A stretch of DNA of 53,667 nt. It comes from Planctomycetota bacterium. Its GTDB lineage: Bacteria; Planctomycetota; Planctomycetia; Pirellulales; Pirellulaceae. Each line of letters starts with the position of its first letter. Within the stretch, counting starts at the first letter, position 1. The stretch covers positions 1 through 53,667 of the forward strand of contig JAQBZB010000023.1 of NCBI GenBank assembly GCA_027622275.1, read 5' to 3'. Shown one piece after another: positions 27,075-35,952 of this stretch. The notes beneath the pieces are model-generated. The model was not told the DNA's origin. It saw only the letters and a program-made list of their open reading frames with translations, and did not search any database. The translations under genes were made by a program, and so were the position numbers.

Positions 27075-27860
27075 TCATTTGCTTTTGGCTTTGCAATGTT
27101 CCCGTACTTTGCCGACGACTTCGCAGGCGGCTCGTCGCATCAGCGTCACATCCACTCCCAACGACAGCCACTGGATTCCCATGTCGGCTAACAGCGAGAG
27201 GTGCGCCGGGTCGGCTCCCACGGAAACCCCAACCGGGATCTTGGCGGCGCGAGCCTTGTCGATGATCTTCTGCATCACCTTCAGCACCTCTGGATGAGAC
27301 GGCTCGCCACGGTAACCGAGTGCCGTCGACAAATCGTTCGGCCCGAACGCGATGCTGGTCAGACCGGGAACCGCGAGGATCTCGTCGATGTTCTTAACCG
27401 CCGCGGCTTGCTCGATCTGGACGACGACGATGATGTCTGCGTTCGCTTGCTCGTAGTAGTCCTTGAGATTTCTTCGGCCGTAATCCAAAGGCCGGAGCGG
27501 CCCGAAACCGCGAATTCCTTGCGGTGGATACAGACACGCGGCCACCGCCCGAGCCACGTCGTCGGCCGTTTCGACCATGGGCACGATGACTCCGTCGGCA
27601 CCAATGTCGATCACGGGCTTGATCAACGCTTGATCGTTCCACGGGACTCGCACCAGCGCCGCCGTGCCGCTTCCCTTGATGGCCATCAAGTGCTGCTTGA
27701 CCTCTTGCAGCGACAGGGCCGTGTGTTCCATATCGACCCAGAAGAAATCGAGATCGCCGCAGAGCGCTTCGGTGACCATGGGATCGGCGAGTGCGATTCC
27801 CGTCCCGAAGCAGAGGTCACCTCGTTCTAACTTGTCTCGAAACGTCCGTGCGTTGTACAT
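27075..27860 (-). CDS. HpcH/HpaI-family aldolase (2-keto-3-deoxy sugar acid type)
   Basis: 261 residues from ATG 27860; an upstream in-frame extension to 28169 lies antisense-like over the next gene and was rejected. Motifs of the class II metal-dependent HpaI/RhmA family: FWVDMEHTALSLQEV, VRVPWNDQALIKPVIDIGADGVIVPMVE, VQIEQAAAVKNIDEILAVPGL and FGPNDLSTALGY. Members split 2-keto-3-deoxy acids into pyruvate and an aldehyde. The gene lies 52 bp after a ManD-type dehydratase that would make such a keto-acid. Confidence 0.87.
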   Translation of the reverse strand: MYNARTFRDKLERGDLCFGTGIALADPMVTEALCGDLDFFWVDMEHTALSLQEVKQHLMAIKGSGTAALVRVPWNDQALIKPVIDIGADGVIVPMVETADDVARAVAACLYPPQGIRGFGPLRPLDYGRRNLKDYYEQANADIIVVVQIEQAAAVKNIDEILAVPGLTSIAFGPNDLSTALGYRGEPSHPEVLKVMQKIIDKARAAKIPVGVSVGADPAHLSLLADMGIQWLSLGVDVTLMRRAACEVVGKVREHCKAKSK

Positions 27861-27912
27861 GCGGTTGTTTCCGTGCGAATGAATCGAAGAACGCACTAGG
27901 ATAACCCGGCGG

Positions 27913-29145
27913 CTAGGGCCGAACAATACTCCCATCGCGGCGGCGGATGGCGGGCCAGGCTCCGTTGTAGGGGTGATCGGGGAACGGGAACTTGGCGGCC
28001 AGCTCTTCGTCGATGTCGATTCCCAGCCCCGGTCGATCGTTGGGCCAAAGGCTGCCGTCGCGAACTTGCGGGCAGCCGGGAAAGACGTCGAGCGTCGCTT
28101 GATTGAACGGCGTGAATTCCTGAATGCCAAAGTTTTGGCAACACAGATCGAGCGCCAGATTCGCCGCATGGCCGACCGGCGACGTGTCGCCGGGTCCGTG
28201 CCACGCCGTGCGGACTCCGAAGAACTCGCACAGCGCGGCGATCTTCTTCCCGGGCGATATGCCGCCGACTTGTGAGAGATGCAAGCGGATGAAATCGATC
28301 AACCGATCTTTTACCAGCGGCAGGAACTCGTTCGGATTGTTGAACAATTCGCCCATCGCGATCGGAATCGACGAGTGCTGGCGGAGCAAGCGGAAGTAGT
28401 CGATCTCCTCGGGCGGCAGCGGGTCTTCGTAGAAGAACAGACGATACGGCTCGAGCGACTTCGCCAGCTCAATCGCCAGCGGCGGCGGCACTCGCTCGTG
28501 AACATCATGCAGCAACTCGATCTCGTCTCCCAACTCGCGGCGAGCGTATTCGAACAGCCGCGGCGCGAGCCGCACATAGTCAGCGGGCTCGAAGACATTG
28601 TGAGGCGACGTCGGTCCGTCGATGGCTCGATCGACTTGCAGATCGCTGCTCGTGCCGTAAGTCGCCTGGCCGGGCACTTCGACTTGCATGCGGATGTGGC
28701 GATAGCCTTGCTCCATGAACGAGCGGGCTTTGTCGACGACTTCCGCGGGCGCGGCACCCGAGGCGTGGACATAAGTCGCCGCTGACATGCGGCACTTGCC
28801 GCCCAGCAATTCGTAAACCGGCATCCCCGCGCGCTTGCCCTTGATGTCCCACAGTGCCATGTCGACGCCGGAGAGGCCATTGTTCAGCACCGGCCCGTTC
28901 CGCCAGTACGAACTCATCTGCGACGACCAGTAGATGTCTTCGATCTCGTCCACGTTGCGGCCACGCAGAAACGGATCGAGATAATGATGCACCGCTTCGA
29001 CGACTGCCTTCGGACGTTGCGTAAACGTGGCGCAGCCGAGCCCGTAAAGTCCCGGCTGATTGGACTCGACCTTGACGATGACCAGCCGAATCCCCGCCGG
29101 CGCGGTCTCGATACAGCGGACTCGATCGATCGTTACGTTGCTCAT
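27913..29145 (-). CDS. Enolase-superfamily sugar-acid dehydratase (ManD type)
   Basis: 410 residues from ATG 29145. The N-terminal capping domain and C-terminal barrel belong to the mandelate racemase/muconate-lactonizing group. ManD-like features: HDVHERVPPPLAIELAKSLE, FFYEDPLPPEEID, MGELFNNPNE, and HLSQVGGISPGKKIAALCEFFGVRTAWHGPGD. The family dehydrates D-mannonate or D-gluconate to 2-keto-3-deoxygluconate with Mg2+. It is first gene of a three-gene operon with an HpaI-type aldolase and a Gfo/Idh/MocA oxidoreductase. Which acid is used is not decidable by eye. Confidence 0.87.
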   Translation of the reverse strand: MSNVTIDRVRCIETAPAGIRLVIVKVESNQPGLYGLGCATFTQRPKAVVEAVHHYLDPFLRGRNVDEIEDIYWSSQMSSYWRNGPVLNNGLSGVDMALWDIKGKRAGMPVYELLGGKCRMSAATYVHASGAAPAEVVDKARSFMEQGYRHIRMQVEVPGQATYGTSSDLQVDRAIDGPTSPHNVFEPADYVRLAPRLFEYARRELGDEIELLHDVHERVPPPLAIELAKSLEPYRLFFYEDPLPPEEIDYFRLLRQHSSIPIAMGELFNNPNEFLPLVKDRLIDFIRLHLSQVGGISPGKKIAALCEFFGVRTAWHGPGDTSPVGHAANLALDLCCQNFGIQEFTPFNQATLDVFPGCPQVRDGSLWPNDRPGLGIDIDEELAAKFPFPDHPYNGAWPAIRRRDGSIVRP

Positions 29146-29407
29146 AGGTTGCTCGCTGCTGGCTTTCACCTTCAATCCGCTACACGCGTGAAAGCCCTAG
29201 TTGTAGCCGATTTCACGTCCTGCGGAGCAAGATTTGACTGGTCAAATCCGCACGACATTGGCCTGGGGAAGGGGGCTCCGCAGCTGGCAAATCGCGGACG
29301 AACGGGGAACTCGTACTGGCGCAACGGCGGGAATGTAATAGATTAGCGATTGCATAAGACTCGCCGTTCCACCAAGACCCACGAGCCAGCCAAGTTGGAG
29401 TTCCGCC

Positions 29408-30910
29408 GTGAATATTCTCATCGCCAGCAGCGAAGTCGCACCTTTCTCGAAGACAGGCGGTTTGGCAGACGTTTGCGGAGCGTTGCCCGGAGCGTTGCGG
29501 AAGCTCGGTCATGAGACGATCGTCTTCACGCCGCTGTATCGACAAGTCCGTGAGAGCGGCGCGTCGCTCGAACCGACCGACGTGACGTTCGAGATTCCGA
29601 TCGGCAGCAAAGTGATGATCGGGCATCTGCTGATGGGAACCATTCCCGGATCGGGCGTGCCGGTCTACTTCGTCGATCAGCCCGAGTACTTTGACCGCTC
29701 GCAACTCTATCAAGAGGCGGGGCAAGATTACCGGGACAACTGTGAACGGTTTGTCTTCTTCTCGCGAGCCGTCATGGAGGCGATTCGCTTGCTCGAACTG
29801 CCCGTCGACGTCATTCACTGTAACGATTGGCAAACCGGCTTGATTCCGGCGCTGCTGCGCATCGAGTACCAGCACGCTCGCGGCTACGAAGACATCGTCA
29901 CGCTGATGACGATTCACAACATGGCCTACCAAGGTCACTTCTGGCACTGGGACATGCTGCTGACCGGCTTGGATTGGAAGTACTTCAATTGGAAGCAGAT
30001 GGAATTCTGGGGCAACTTGAACTTGCTGAAAACAGGCTTGATCTTCGCGGATGCAATCAGCACCGTCAGTCCACGCTACGCCCAAGAGATCCAAGCCGAT
30101 CTCGGTTGCGGATTGGAAGGCGTGTTGCGGCAGCGGTCGGCGTCGCTGTTCGGGATCATCAATGGAGTCGATTACAGCCTGTGGGACCCCGCCATCGATC
30201 CGCATCTCGCGACGAACTACTCGGTCGACAATTGGACCGCAGGCAAAGCAGCTTGTAAGGCGGCGTTGCAGCGCGAGTTTGGTCTGCCCGCGAAACCCGA
30301 CACGCCGCTGATTGGCTTGGTCGGCCGCATGGCGGATCAGAAGGGCTGGGATCTCGTTGCTGAAGTCATGCGGCGCTGGGTGAATCGCGAGAACATCCAA
30401 TGGGCGATATTGGGAACGGGGGAGCCGCGCTATCACGAGCTGCTCAATGGTCTCGCCCAACAGCGGCCCGATCGCGTCGGCGTGCGGCTCGGTTTTTCCG
30501 ATCCAATGGCGCACCAGATCGAAGCAGGTGCCGACATGTTCCTGATGCCAAGCCGTTACGAACCGTGCGGATTGAACCAGCTTTATAGTTTGAAGTATGG
30601 AACGGTTCCCATCGTCCGCGAGACCGGTGGCCTGGCCGATTCGATCCGCGACGCTTCGCCCGACAACCTCGCCAGCGGGACGGCCAACGGATTCAGTTTC
30701 GAGGCTTACGACGCGGATCAGCTCGAACTAACCCTACAGCGTGCTTGCGACACCTACCACACACGGCGCGAGACGTGGCGAAACCTCGTCGAAACCGACA
30801 TGAAGCAAGATTGGTCGTGGGAGCAAAGCGCCCGGCAATACGTTTCCGTCTATCGGCAGATGCAGAAACAACGTGAAGCCGCGCGCCAAGCCGCTGAGGC
30901 GGCGACCTGA
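29408..30910 (+). CDS. glgA: Glycogen synthase
   Basis: 500 residues, GTG start with GGAG 8 bp upstream. A GT5 glycosyltransferase that extends alpha-1,4-glucan from ADP-glucose. The ADP-glucose loop KTGGLAD lies at 15-21; CNDWQTGLIPALL, MTIHNMAYQGHF and NGVDYSLWDP follow. The C-terminal GT-B domain has GLVGRMADQKGWDL and MPSRYEPCGLNQLYSLKYGTVP, with the catalytic Glu. It is first of three plus-strand genes with galT and a GH57 enzyme; a palindromic repeat separates it from galT. Confidence 0.95.
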   Translation: MNILIASSEVAPFSKTGGLADVCGALPGALRKLGHETIVFTPLYRQVRESGASLEPTDVTFEIPIGSKVMIGHLLMGTIPGSGVPVYFVDQPEYFDRSQLYQEAGQDYRDNCERFVFFSRAVMEAIRLLELPVDVIHCNDWQTGLIPALLRIEYQHARGYEDIVTLMTIHNMAYQGHFWHWDMLLTGLDWKYFNWKQMEFWGNLNLLKTGLIFADAISTVSPRYAQEIQADLGCGLEGVLRQRSASLFGIINGVDYSLWDPAIDPHLATNYSVDNWTAGKAACKAALQREFGLPAKPDTPLIGLVGRMADQKGWDLVAEVMRRWVNRENIQWAILGTGEPRYHELLNGLAQQRPDRVGVRLGFSDPMAHQIEAGADMFLMPSRYEPCGLNQLYSLKYGTVPIVRETGGLADSIRDASPDNLASGTANGFSFEAYDADQLELTLQRACDTYHTRRETWRNLVETDMKQDWSWEQSARQYVSVYRQMQKQREAARQAAEAAT

Positions 30911-30919
30911 GCGAAATCT

Positions 30920-31051
30920 CAAACAACAAGCATCAAATTACAAATAACCACAAAACACGAAATGCCAATGACCAAAACGAATGGCTCGCCGTTGGTTTAA
31001 AGATTTGAAACTGAGATTTGGGATTTGTTTGTAATTTGATGCTTGTTATTT
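30920..31051. repeat. AT-rich inverted repeat between glgA and galT
   Basis: 27-bp arms at 30920-30946 and 31025-31051 are reverse complements with two mismatches (core ACAAGCATCAAATTACAAA). AAATCTCA and TGAGATTT form a further nested pair. It is AT-rich in a GC-rich genome and lacks a GTAG foot, so it differs from the other palindromes. It resembles a MITE-like element. Confidence 0.8.
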
Positions 31052-31066
31052 GGAATTTCCCCACCC

Positions 31067-32044
31067 ATGCCCGAACTTCGACAAGACCCGCTCTCAGGCC
31101 GATCGGTCATCGTGGCGGAAAACCGTGCGGCGAGGCCGGACCAATTCGCTACGAAGAACGGTCGCGGCGTCGACGTGTGTCCCTTCTGTCCCGGACACGA
31201 ACACCTGACACCCGAAGCAACGGCGGTTTATCCCGCCGATGCACATGCACCGGACACGCAGTGGAGAGTGCGAGTTGTTCCCAACAAGTACCCGGCGGTC
31301 GAGTTGAATGCTTCGGGTGATCGGGGCGAGGCGGCGGTCGGCGTTCACGAGGTCATCATCGAGTCGCCGGCCCATGTTGTCAGCTTGTCCGACATTAGCG
31401 GCGAAGATGCTCGCCTCGCGTTCGTTGCCTACCGTGACCGATTGCAGACTTTGCGGCAGGATTCGCGGCTGGCCTACGGCCTTGTTTTCAAGAACGCGCG
31501 AGCGGACGGGGGCGCTTCGTTAGAGCATACGCACAGCCAACTGATCGCCATGTCCACCGTGCCTGCCGACATTCAATTCGAGCTTGCCAAAGCAGGCGAG
31601 CATCGGATGCTCCACGGCAGCTGTGCGTTCTGTGATCTGATCGACGGCGAACTGGATGGTGCGCGGCACGTCATCGACACCGAAAGCTTTGTCGTGTTCT
31701 GCCCCTTCGGCGCTCGTTTTCCGTACGAGATGTGGGTGCTGCCCAAGGAACATCGCGAATCGTTCGAGGCGACTGCGGATGCCGAACTTGCCGAGCTGGC
31801 GGAGTTGATGCAAAACCTGATCCGACGGCTGGAAGCCATCCTGGACTCGCCCGCCTACAATTACTGGATTCGTAACGCACCGTACCGGCTGTCTTCCCAC
31901 GACGATTATCACTGGCGAATCGAATTGACTCCACGGATGACTCGACTGGCGGGCTTTGAGTTAGGGATCGGATGTTTTATAAATCCAGTAAGCCCCGAGA
32001 AGGCGGCGGCGCAACTCCGTTCGGTAACGGCTCGAGTCGTTTGA
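31067..32044 (+). CDS. galT: Galactose-1-phosphate uridylyltransferase family
   Basis: 325 residues from ATG 31067. HIT-superfamily GalT: zinc-binding CPFCPGH (C38, C41), VRVVPNKYPAVE, and the active-site HTHSQ (His154-His156; usually HPHGQ). A second zinc pair is CAFCD. It swaps UMP between UDP-glucose and galactose-1-phosphate. The position between glgA and a GH57 enzyme suggests a link between alpha-glucan and nucleotide-sugar pools; some relatives act on other sugar-1-phosphates (ADP-linked), so the exact donor is open. Confidence 0.9.
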   Translation: MPELRQDPLSGRSVIVAENRAARPDQFATKNGRGVDVCPFCPGHEHLTPEATAVYPADAHAPDTQWRVRVVPNKYPAVELNASGDRGEAAVGVHEVIIESPAHVVSLSDISGEDARLAFVAYRDRLQTLRQDSRLAYGLVFKNARADGGASLEHTHSQLIAMSTVPADIQFELAKAGEHRMLHGSCAFCDLIDGELDGARHVIDTESFVVFCPFGARFPYEMWVLPKEHRESFEATADAELAELAELMQNLIRRLEAILDSPAYNYWIRNAPYRLSSHDDYHWRIELTPRMTRLAGFELGIGCFINPVSPEKAAAQLRSVTARVV

Positions 32045-32124
32045 TTACAGAAACTGTTCGGGTGAGAAAGACTAGATAAACGGCGTTGCCTTTGCCGATA
32101 AATGGCTGATGTGTTGGATTCCAT

Positions 32125-32196
32125 GTACGATGGCCCTCCGAGGCCGTCGATCGGATCGTGCCTGCGGAATTCGACGGCCTCGGAGGGCCATCGTAC
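32125..32196. repeat. REPIN-like inverted repeat, family C (GTACGATGGCC)
   Basis: Perfect 26-bp arms (32125-32150 and 32171-32196) with a 20-bp spacer; the same family as 10151-10209. It lies between galT and the GH57 gene. Confidence 0.9.
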
Positions 32197-32257
32197 GTGG
32201 TAAAACGCTCGTCCGACCTGCTTGCTACTTCCTTTCACAAAGAGTTTTGCTGCTGCC

Positions 32258-34432
32258 ATGACCCAGCCTATCCGCTTTTGTTTGGTACTACATAATCACC
32301 AGCCTATCGGTAACTTCGATGGTGTCTTCGAGCAGGCTTACCAAGACAGCTATCTGCCGTTCTTGGAAGTCTTCGAGCCGTACACCGAACTGAAGATTTC
32401 GCTGCACACCAGCGGGCCGCTGATGGAGTGGCTCGACGAGAATCACGGCGAGTACCTCGATCGGCTGGCGGCATTGGTCGAGGCGGGGCGGGTCGAGATT
32501 CTAGGCGGCTCGTTCTACGAAGCGATCCTGTCCATGATCCCTTCGCGGGACCGTGTGGGCCAGATCAGCGACTACACGCGGTGGTTGGAGAAACGACTCG
32601 GCGGCACCGTCCAAGGCATGTGGGTCGCTGAGCGAGTTTGGGAACAACCGATGACATCGGATATCGCCGATGCCGGCATCAAGTATACGGTGCTGGACGA
32701 TTTTCATTTCAAGAACGCCGGACTGAACGAAGACGAACTCAACGGCTACTTCGTCACCGAAGACGATGGCCGGACGCTGAACGTGTTTCCTGGCAGCGAG
32801 CGGCTTCGATATCTGATCCCGTTCGGTGCGCCGCACGAAACGATCGACTATTTACGAGACATCGCCGAACGCCATCCCGGCGCGGTCGTCACGTTTGGCG
32901 ATGATGGCGAGAAGTTTGGAACCTGGCCCGACACAAAGAAGCATGTCTACGACGATGGTTGGCTGCGCCGGTTCTTTGACGGGTTGGTCGAGAACCGGGA
33001 TTGGATCAACACTACAACGCTGGCCGACGCCGCGCAGTCGACGCCACCGGTCGGCAAGATCTATTTGCCGGATGGCAGCTATCGCGAAATGACCGAGTGG
33101 GTGCTCGAGGCTGATCAGCAAGTCGAATACGAAAACATCACGCGCGAAATGCACGACGATCCGCGCTGGCAACGACTCGTCCGATTTGTGCGAGGCGGCT
33201 ATTGGCGGAATTTCAAGGTGAAGTATCCCGAAGCCAACGAGATGTATGCGCGGATGCTGCAAGTCAGCCGTCGGTTGGCGCAAGCGGAAGCGGGAGTCGC
33301 TTCGAGCGACGAACTCGAGTGGGCTTGTCGCGAGTTGTATCGCGGCCAGTGCAATTGCAGCTATTGGCACGGAGCCTTTGGAGGCATCTATCTGCCTCAC
33401 TTGCGAAACGCCGTCTACAACCATCTGATCGCCGCTGATAACTTGCTTGATAAAATTGCCGACAAACCCGCCACATGGGTCGAAGCAACCGCGGACGATT
33501 ACAACTTTGACGGACGACAAGAGATTCGTCTTGCCAATGATCGCGTCCTCGCGTTCTTGGCGCCGCTGGCGGGCGGTCACTTGTACGAGCTTGATGTGCG
33601 GGCTGTCTGCCACAACTTGTTGGCCACACTCACGCGGCGTCCGGAAGCGTATCACCGCAAGGTCTTGGCGGGTGCCAACCAAGACAACGCCAATGTTGCC
33701 AGCATCCACGACCGCGTGGTCTTTAAGCAAGAAGGCCTCGACCAGCGACTTCAATACGACAGCTATCCACGCAAGAGCCTGGTCGATCACTTCTACGATG
33801 AGGATGCGTCGCTCCAGGCGGTAACGTCCGGCGATGCCGAGGAGCGAGGCGACTTTCGTGATGGTGGATTCGAAACGAAGTTGCGTAAGGGAGTCGATCG
33901 GATTCAGGCTTTGATGAGCCGCGACGGCAATGTTTTTGGCATTCCGATCAAGTTAACGAAGGGTGTCACGCTTAGCTCGGGAAGCAACGAGTTGGAGATC
34001 GCCTACTTGCTCGAAAACCTGCCACAAGATCGCACGTTGCATTTCTCCGTCGAGTTTAATCTTGCCGGTCTGCCGTCCGGTGCGGATGATCGGTTCTTCT
34101 ATCAAGGCGACCACAACAACCGTCTTGGCCAACTTGGCACACATCTCGACCTGATTGAAGCCGAAGATCTCGGCCTCGTCGACCAATGGCTGGGCATCGA
34201 CGTTCACTGGTCCGCGAATCGCGCGACGAATGTTTGGACCTACCCCATTGAAACCGTCAGTCAGTCCGAAGGCGGTTTCGAGTTGGTGCATCAATCCGTT
34301 GTCGTCCAACCGCACTGGCACGTTCGCGGCGACGCCCACGCCCGCTGGGCCGTAACCATGCGACTCGCAATCGACACAAGCCTCGCCGAAAGCCGTTCGA
34401 CACCCGCCGAGGAAGGTGCGCTCGCACACTAG
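32258..34432 (+). CDS. Glycoside hydrolase family 57, amylase or 4-alpha-glucanotransferase
   Basis: 724 residues from ATG 32258. GH57 motifs in order: LHNHQPIGNFDG (11-22), EILGGSFYEAIL (80-91), GMWVAERVWEQ with nucleophile Glu125, VTFGDDGEKFG with the acid/base Asp (215 or 216), and a later RGGYWRNFKVKYPEAN. The C-terminal 300 residues are a beta-rich DUF1925/DUF1926-like region as in Thermococcus 4-alpha-glucanotransferase. It cleaves or transfers alpha-1,4-glucan, matching glgA upstream. Its stop precedes a short palindrome shared with the convergent DUF1501 gene. Confidence 0.9.
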   Translation: MTQPIRFCLVLHNHQPIGNFDGVFEQAYQDSYLPFLEVFEPYTELKISLHTSGPLMEWLDENHGEYLDRLAALVEAGRVEILGGSFYEAILSMIPSRDRVGQISDYTRWLEKRLGGTVQGMWVAERVWEQPMTSDIADAGIKYTVLDDFHFKNAGLNEDELNGYFVTEDDGRTLNVFPGSERLRYLIPFGAPHETIDYLRDIAERHPGAVVTFGDDGEKFGTWPDTKKHVYDDGWLRRFFDGLVENRDWINTTTLADAAQSTPPVGKIYLPDGSYREMTEWVLEADQQVEYENITREMHDDPRWQRLVRFVRGGYWRNFKVKYPEANEMYARMLQVSRRLAQAEAGVASSDELEWACRELYRGQCNCSYWHGAFGGIYLPHLRNAVYNHLIAADNLLDKIADKPATWVEATADDYNFDGRQEIRLANDRVLAFLAPLAGGHLYELDVRAVCHNLLATLTRRPEAYHRKVLAGANQDNANVASIHDRVVFKQEGLDQRLQYDSYPRKSLVDHFYDEDASLQAVTSGDAEERGDFRDGGFETKLRKGVDRIQALMSRDGNVFGIPIKLTKGVTLSSGSNELEIAYLLENLPQDRTLHFSVEFNLAGLPSGADDRFFYQGDHNNRLGQLGTHLDLIEAEDLGLVDQWLGIDVHWSANRATNVWTYPIETVSQSEGGFELVHQSVVVQPHWHVRGDAHARWAVTMRLAIDTSLAESRSTPAEEGALAH

Positions 34433-34449
34433 GGTCAGCCTGACCTACG
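34433..34449. repeat. Solo REP-like palindrome, family D, between convergent genes
   Basis: GGTCAGcCTGACC followed by TACG. Fourteen bases (CAGCCTGACCTACG, 34436-34449) are identical to the arm of the ileS palindrome. On the minus strand its GTAG supplies the TAG stop of the DUF1501 gene; on the plus strand it starts directly after the GH57 stop. Confidence 0.7.
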
Positions 34450-35917
34450 CGATGATCTGGTGAATCGGTTCGGCTCCCTCGACACCAACGAGTTTTTGAT
34501 CCAGGCCGTTGTAGAAGTAACTCAGCCGATTGGGATCGAGCCCCAGTTGGTTGAGTATCGTGGCGTGAAGGTGCCTGACGTGGTAGCGGTCTTCGACGGC
34601 GGCGGCACCAAGCTCGTCGGTCTTGCCGACGCTGACGCCGCCTTTAATCCCGCCGCCCGCCATCCACATCGTAAAGCCATAGGCGTTGTGATCGCGGCCT
34701 GTTCCTTCGGCATACTCCGCCGTCGGTTGACGACCGAACTCGCCGCCCCACACGATCAACGTCTCGTCCAGCATGCCGCGCTGTTTGAGATCTTTTAGCA
34801 GACCGGCAATCGGCTTGTCCGTTTCGCCCGCATGTAAGTCGTGGTTGTACTTCAAGTCACCGTGCGCGTCCCAGTTGGCATCATTGTGATTGCCACCCGA
34901 GTACAGTTGCACAAAGCGGACGCCGCGTTCGACCAATCGCCGGGCGAGCAAGCATTGGCGCCCGAAGACTTCTGTCTTCTGGTCGTTCAAACCATACAGG
35001 TCGACCGTCTGTGCGTCTTCTTGCCCCAGATCCACCGCCTCCGGAGCCGCCGCCTGCATTTTGTAAGCAAGTTCATAGCTCGCGATCCGAGCCGCCAGAT
35101 CCGAGTTGTCGATCCGAGCCTGCTGATGTTCTTCGTTATAACCGTGCAACGTATCAAGCATCTCGCGTTGCATCTCGCGCGAGACGCCCGCCGGTGCCTT
35201 GAGATCCAGGATCGGCGTGCCTTGCGATCGCATGACGGTCGCTTGGTACGTCGCCGGCATGTAACCGCTGCTCCAGTTCTTCGCACCGCTGATGGGGCCA
35301 CCGCGCGGGTCAAGCATAACAACAAAACCGGGAAGATTCTCGTTGACGGTCCCCAGTCCGTAATTGGACCACGAACCGATGCACGGGCTGCCGCTGAGAA
35401 TCTTGCCGGAGTTCATCATCAACATGGCCGAGCCGTGAATGGGCGAGTCGGCGGTCATTGAATGGATGAACGCGATGTCGTCGACACAGGTCGCCAAGTG
35501 CGGGAACAACGTCGAGACCCAGTGGCCGCATTCGCCGTGTTGCGCAAAGTCCCAACGCGTCTCAACGATCCGGCCCTGATTTCGATGTCCGCCTCGACCG
35601 AATGTTTTCACTTCGACGGTCTTGTTGTCCATGCCTTTCATCGCCGGTTTGTAATCGAAGGTGTCGATGTGACTTGGCCCGCCGTACATGTAAAGGAATA
35701 TGACGTTTTTGGCCTTCGCCGCGAAATGAGGTGCCTGGGCGGCCAGCGGGTTCTTCCATTGTGAGACGCCGTCGGCGGCAACCGCTTGGTTGGCGAGAAA
35801 TCCGTCATCGCCGAGCAAGCCGGCCAGCGTGGTCCCGGTGAAGCCGGCCCCTGTCTGCCACAGGAATTCGCGGCGAGTGCGACCACAAAAGTTGCGAGTT
35901 GGTTGTTCGTTGTTCAT
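34445..35917 (-). CDS. DUF1501 protein with Tat signal
   Basis: 490 residues from ATG 35917, with AGGTGAG upstream. A twin-arginine signal (TRREFLWQTGAGFTG) leads to a sulfatase/alkaline-phosphatase-like fold typical of DUF1501: VIFLYMYGGPSHIDTFDYKP, FIHSMTADSPIHGSA, VERGVRFVQLYSGGNHNDANWDAH, VWGGEFGRQPTAE and GRDHNAYGFTMWMAGGGIKGG. These proteins are highly amplified in planctomycetes and almost always paired with a DUF1549/DUF1553 cytochrome protein, as here 35 bp upstream. The substrate is unknown; polysaccharide breakdown is often suspected. Confidence 0.93.
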   Translation of the reverse strand: MNNEQPTRNFCGRTRREFLWQTGAGFTGTTLAGLLGDDGFLANQAVAADGVSQWKNPLAAQAPHFAAKAKNVIFLYMYGGPSHIDTFDYKPAMKGMDNKTVEVKTFGRGGHRNQGRIVETRWDFAQHGECGHWVSTLFPHLATCVDDIAFIHSMTADSPIHGSAMLMMNSGKILSGSPCIGSWSNYGLGTVNENLPGFVVMLDPRGGPISGAKNWSSGYMPATYQATVMRSQGTPILDLKAPAGVSREMQREMLDTLHGYNEEHQQARIDNSDLAARIASYELAYKMQAAAPEAVDLGQEDAQTVDLYGLNDQKTEVFGRQCLLARRLVERGVRFVQLYSGGNHNDANWDAHGDLKYNHDLHAGETDKPIAGLLKDLKQRGMLDETLIVWGGEFGRQPTAEYAEGTGRDHNAYGFTMWMAGGGIKGGVSVGKTDELGAAAVEDRYHVRHLHATILNQLGLDPNRLSYFYNGLDQKLVGVEGAEPIHQIIA

Positions 35918-35952
35918 CGTCTCACCTGGTTTCAGTGCATCGTACCATCGGA

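Noticed and set aside
29213-30514. Long minus-strand open frame opposite glgA
   Set aside because: glgA has all family motifs on the plus strand; the antisense frame has no domain.
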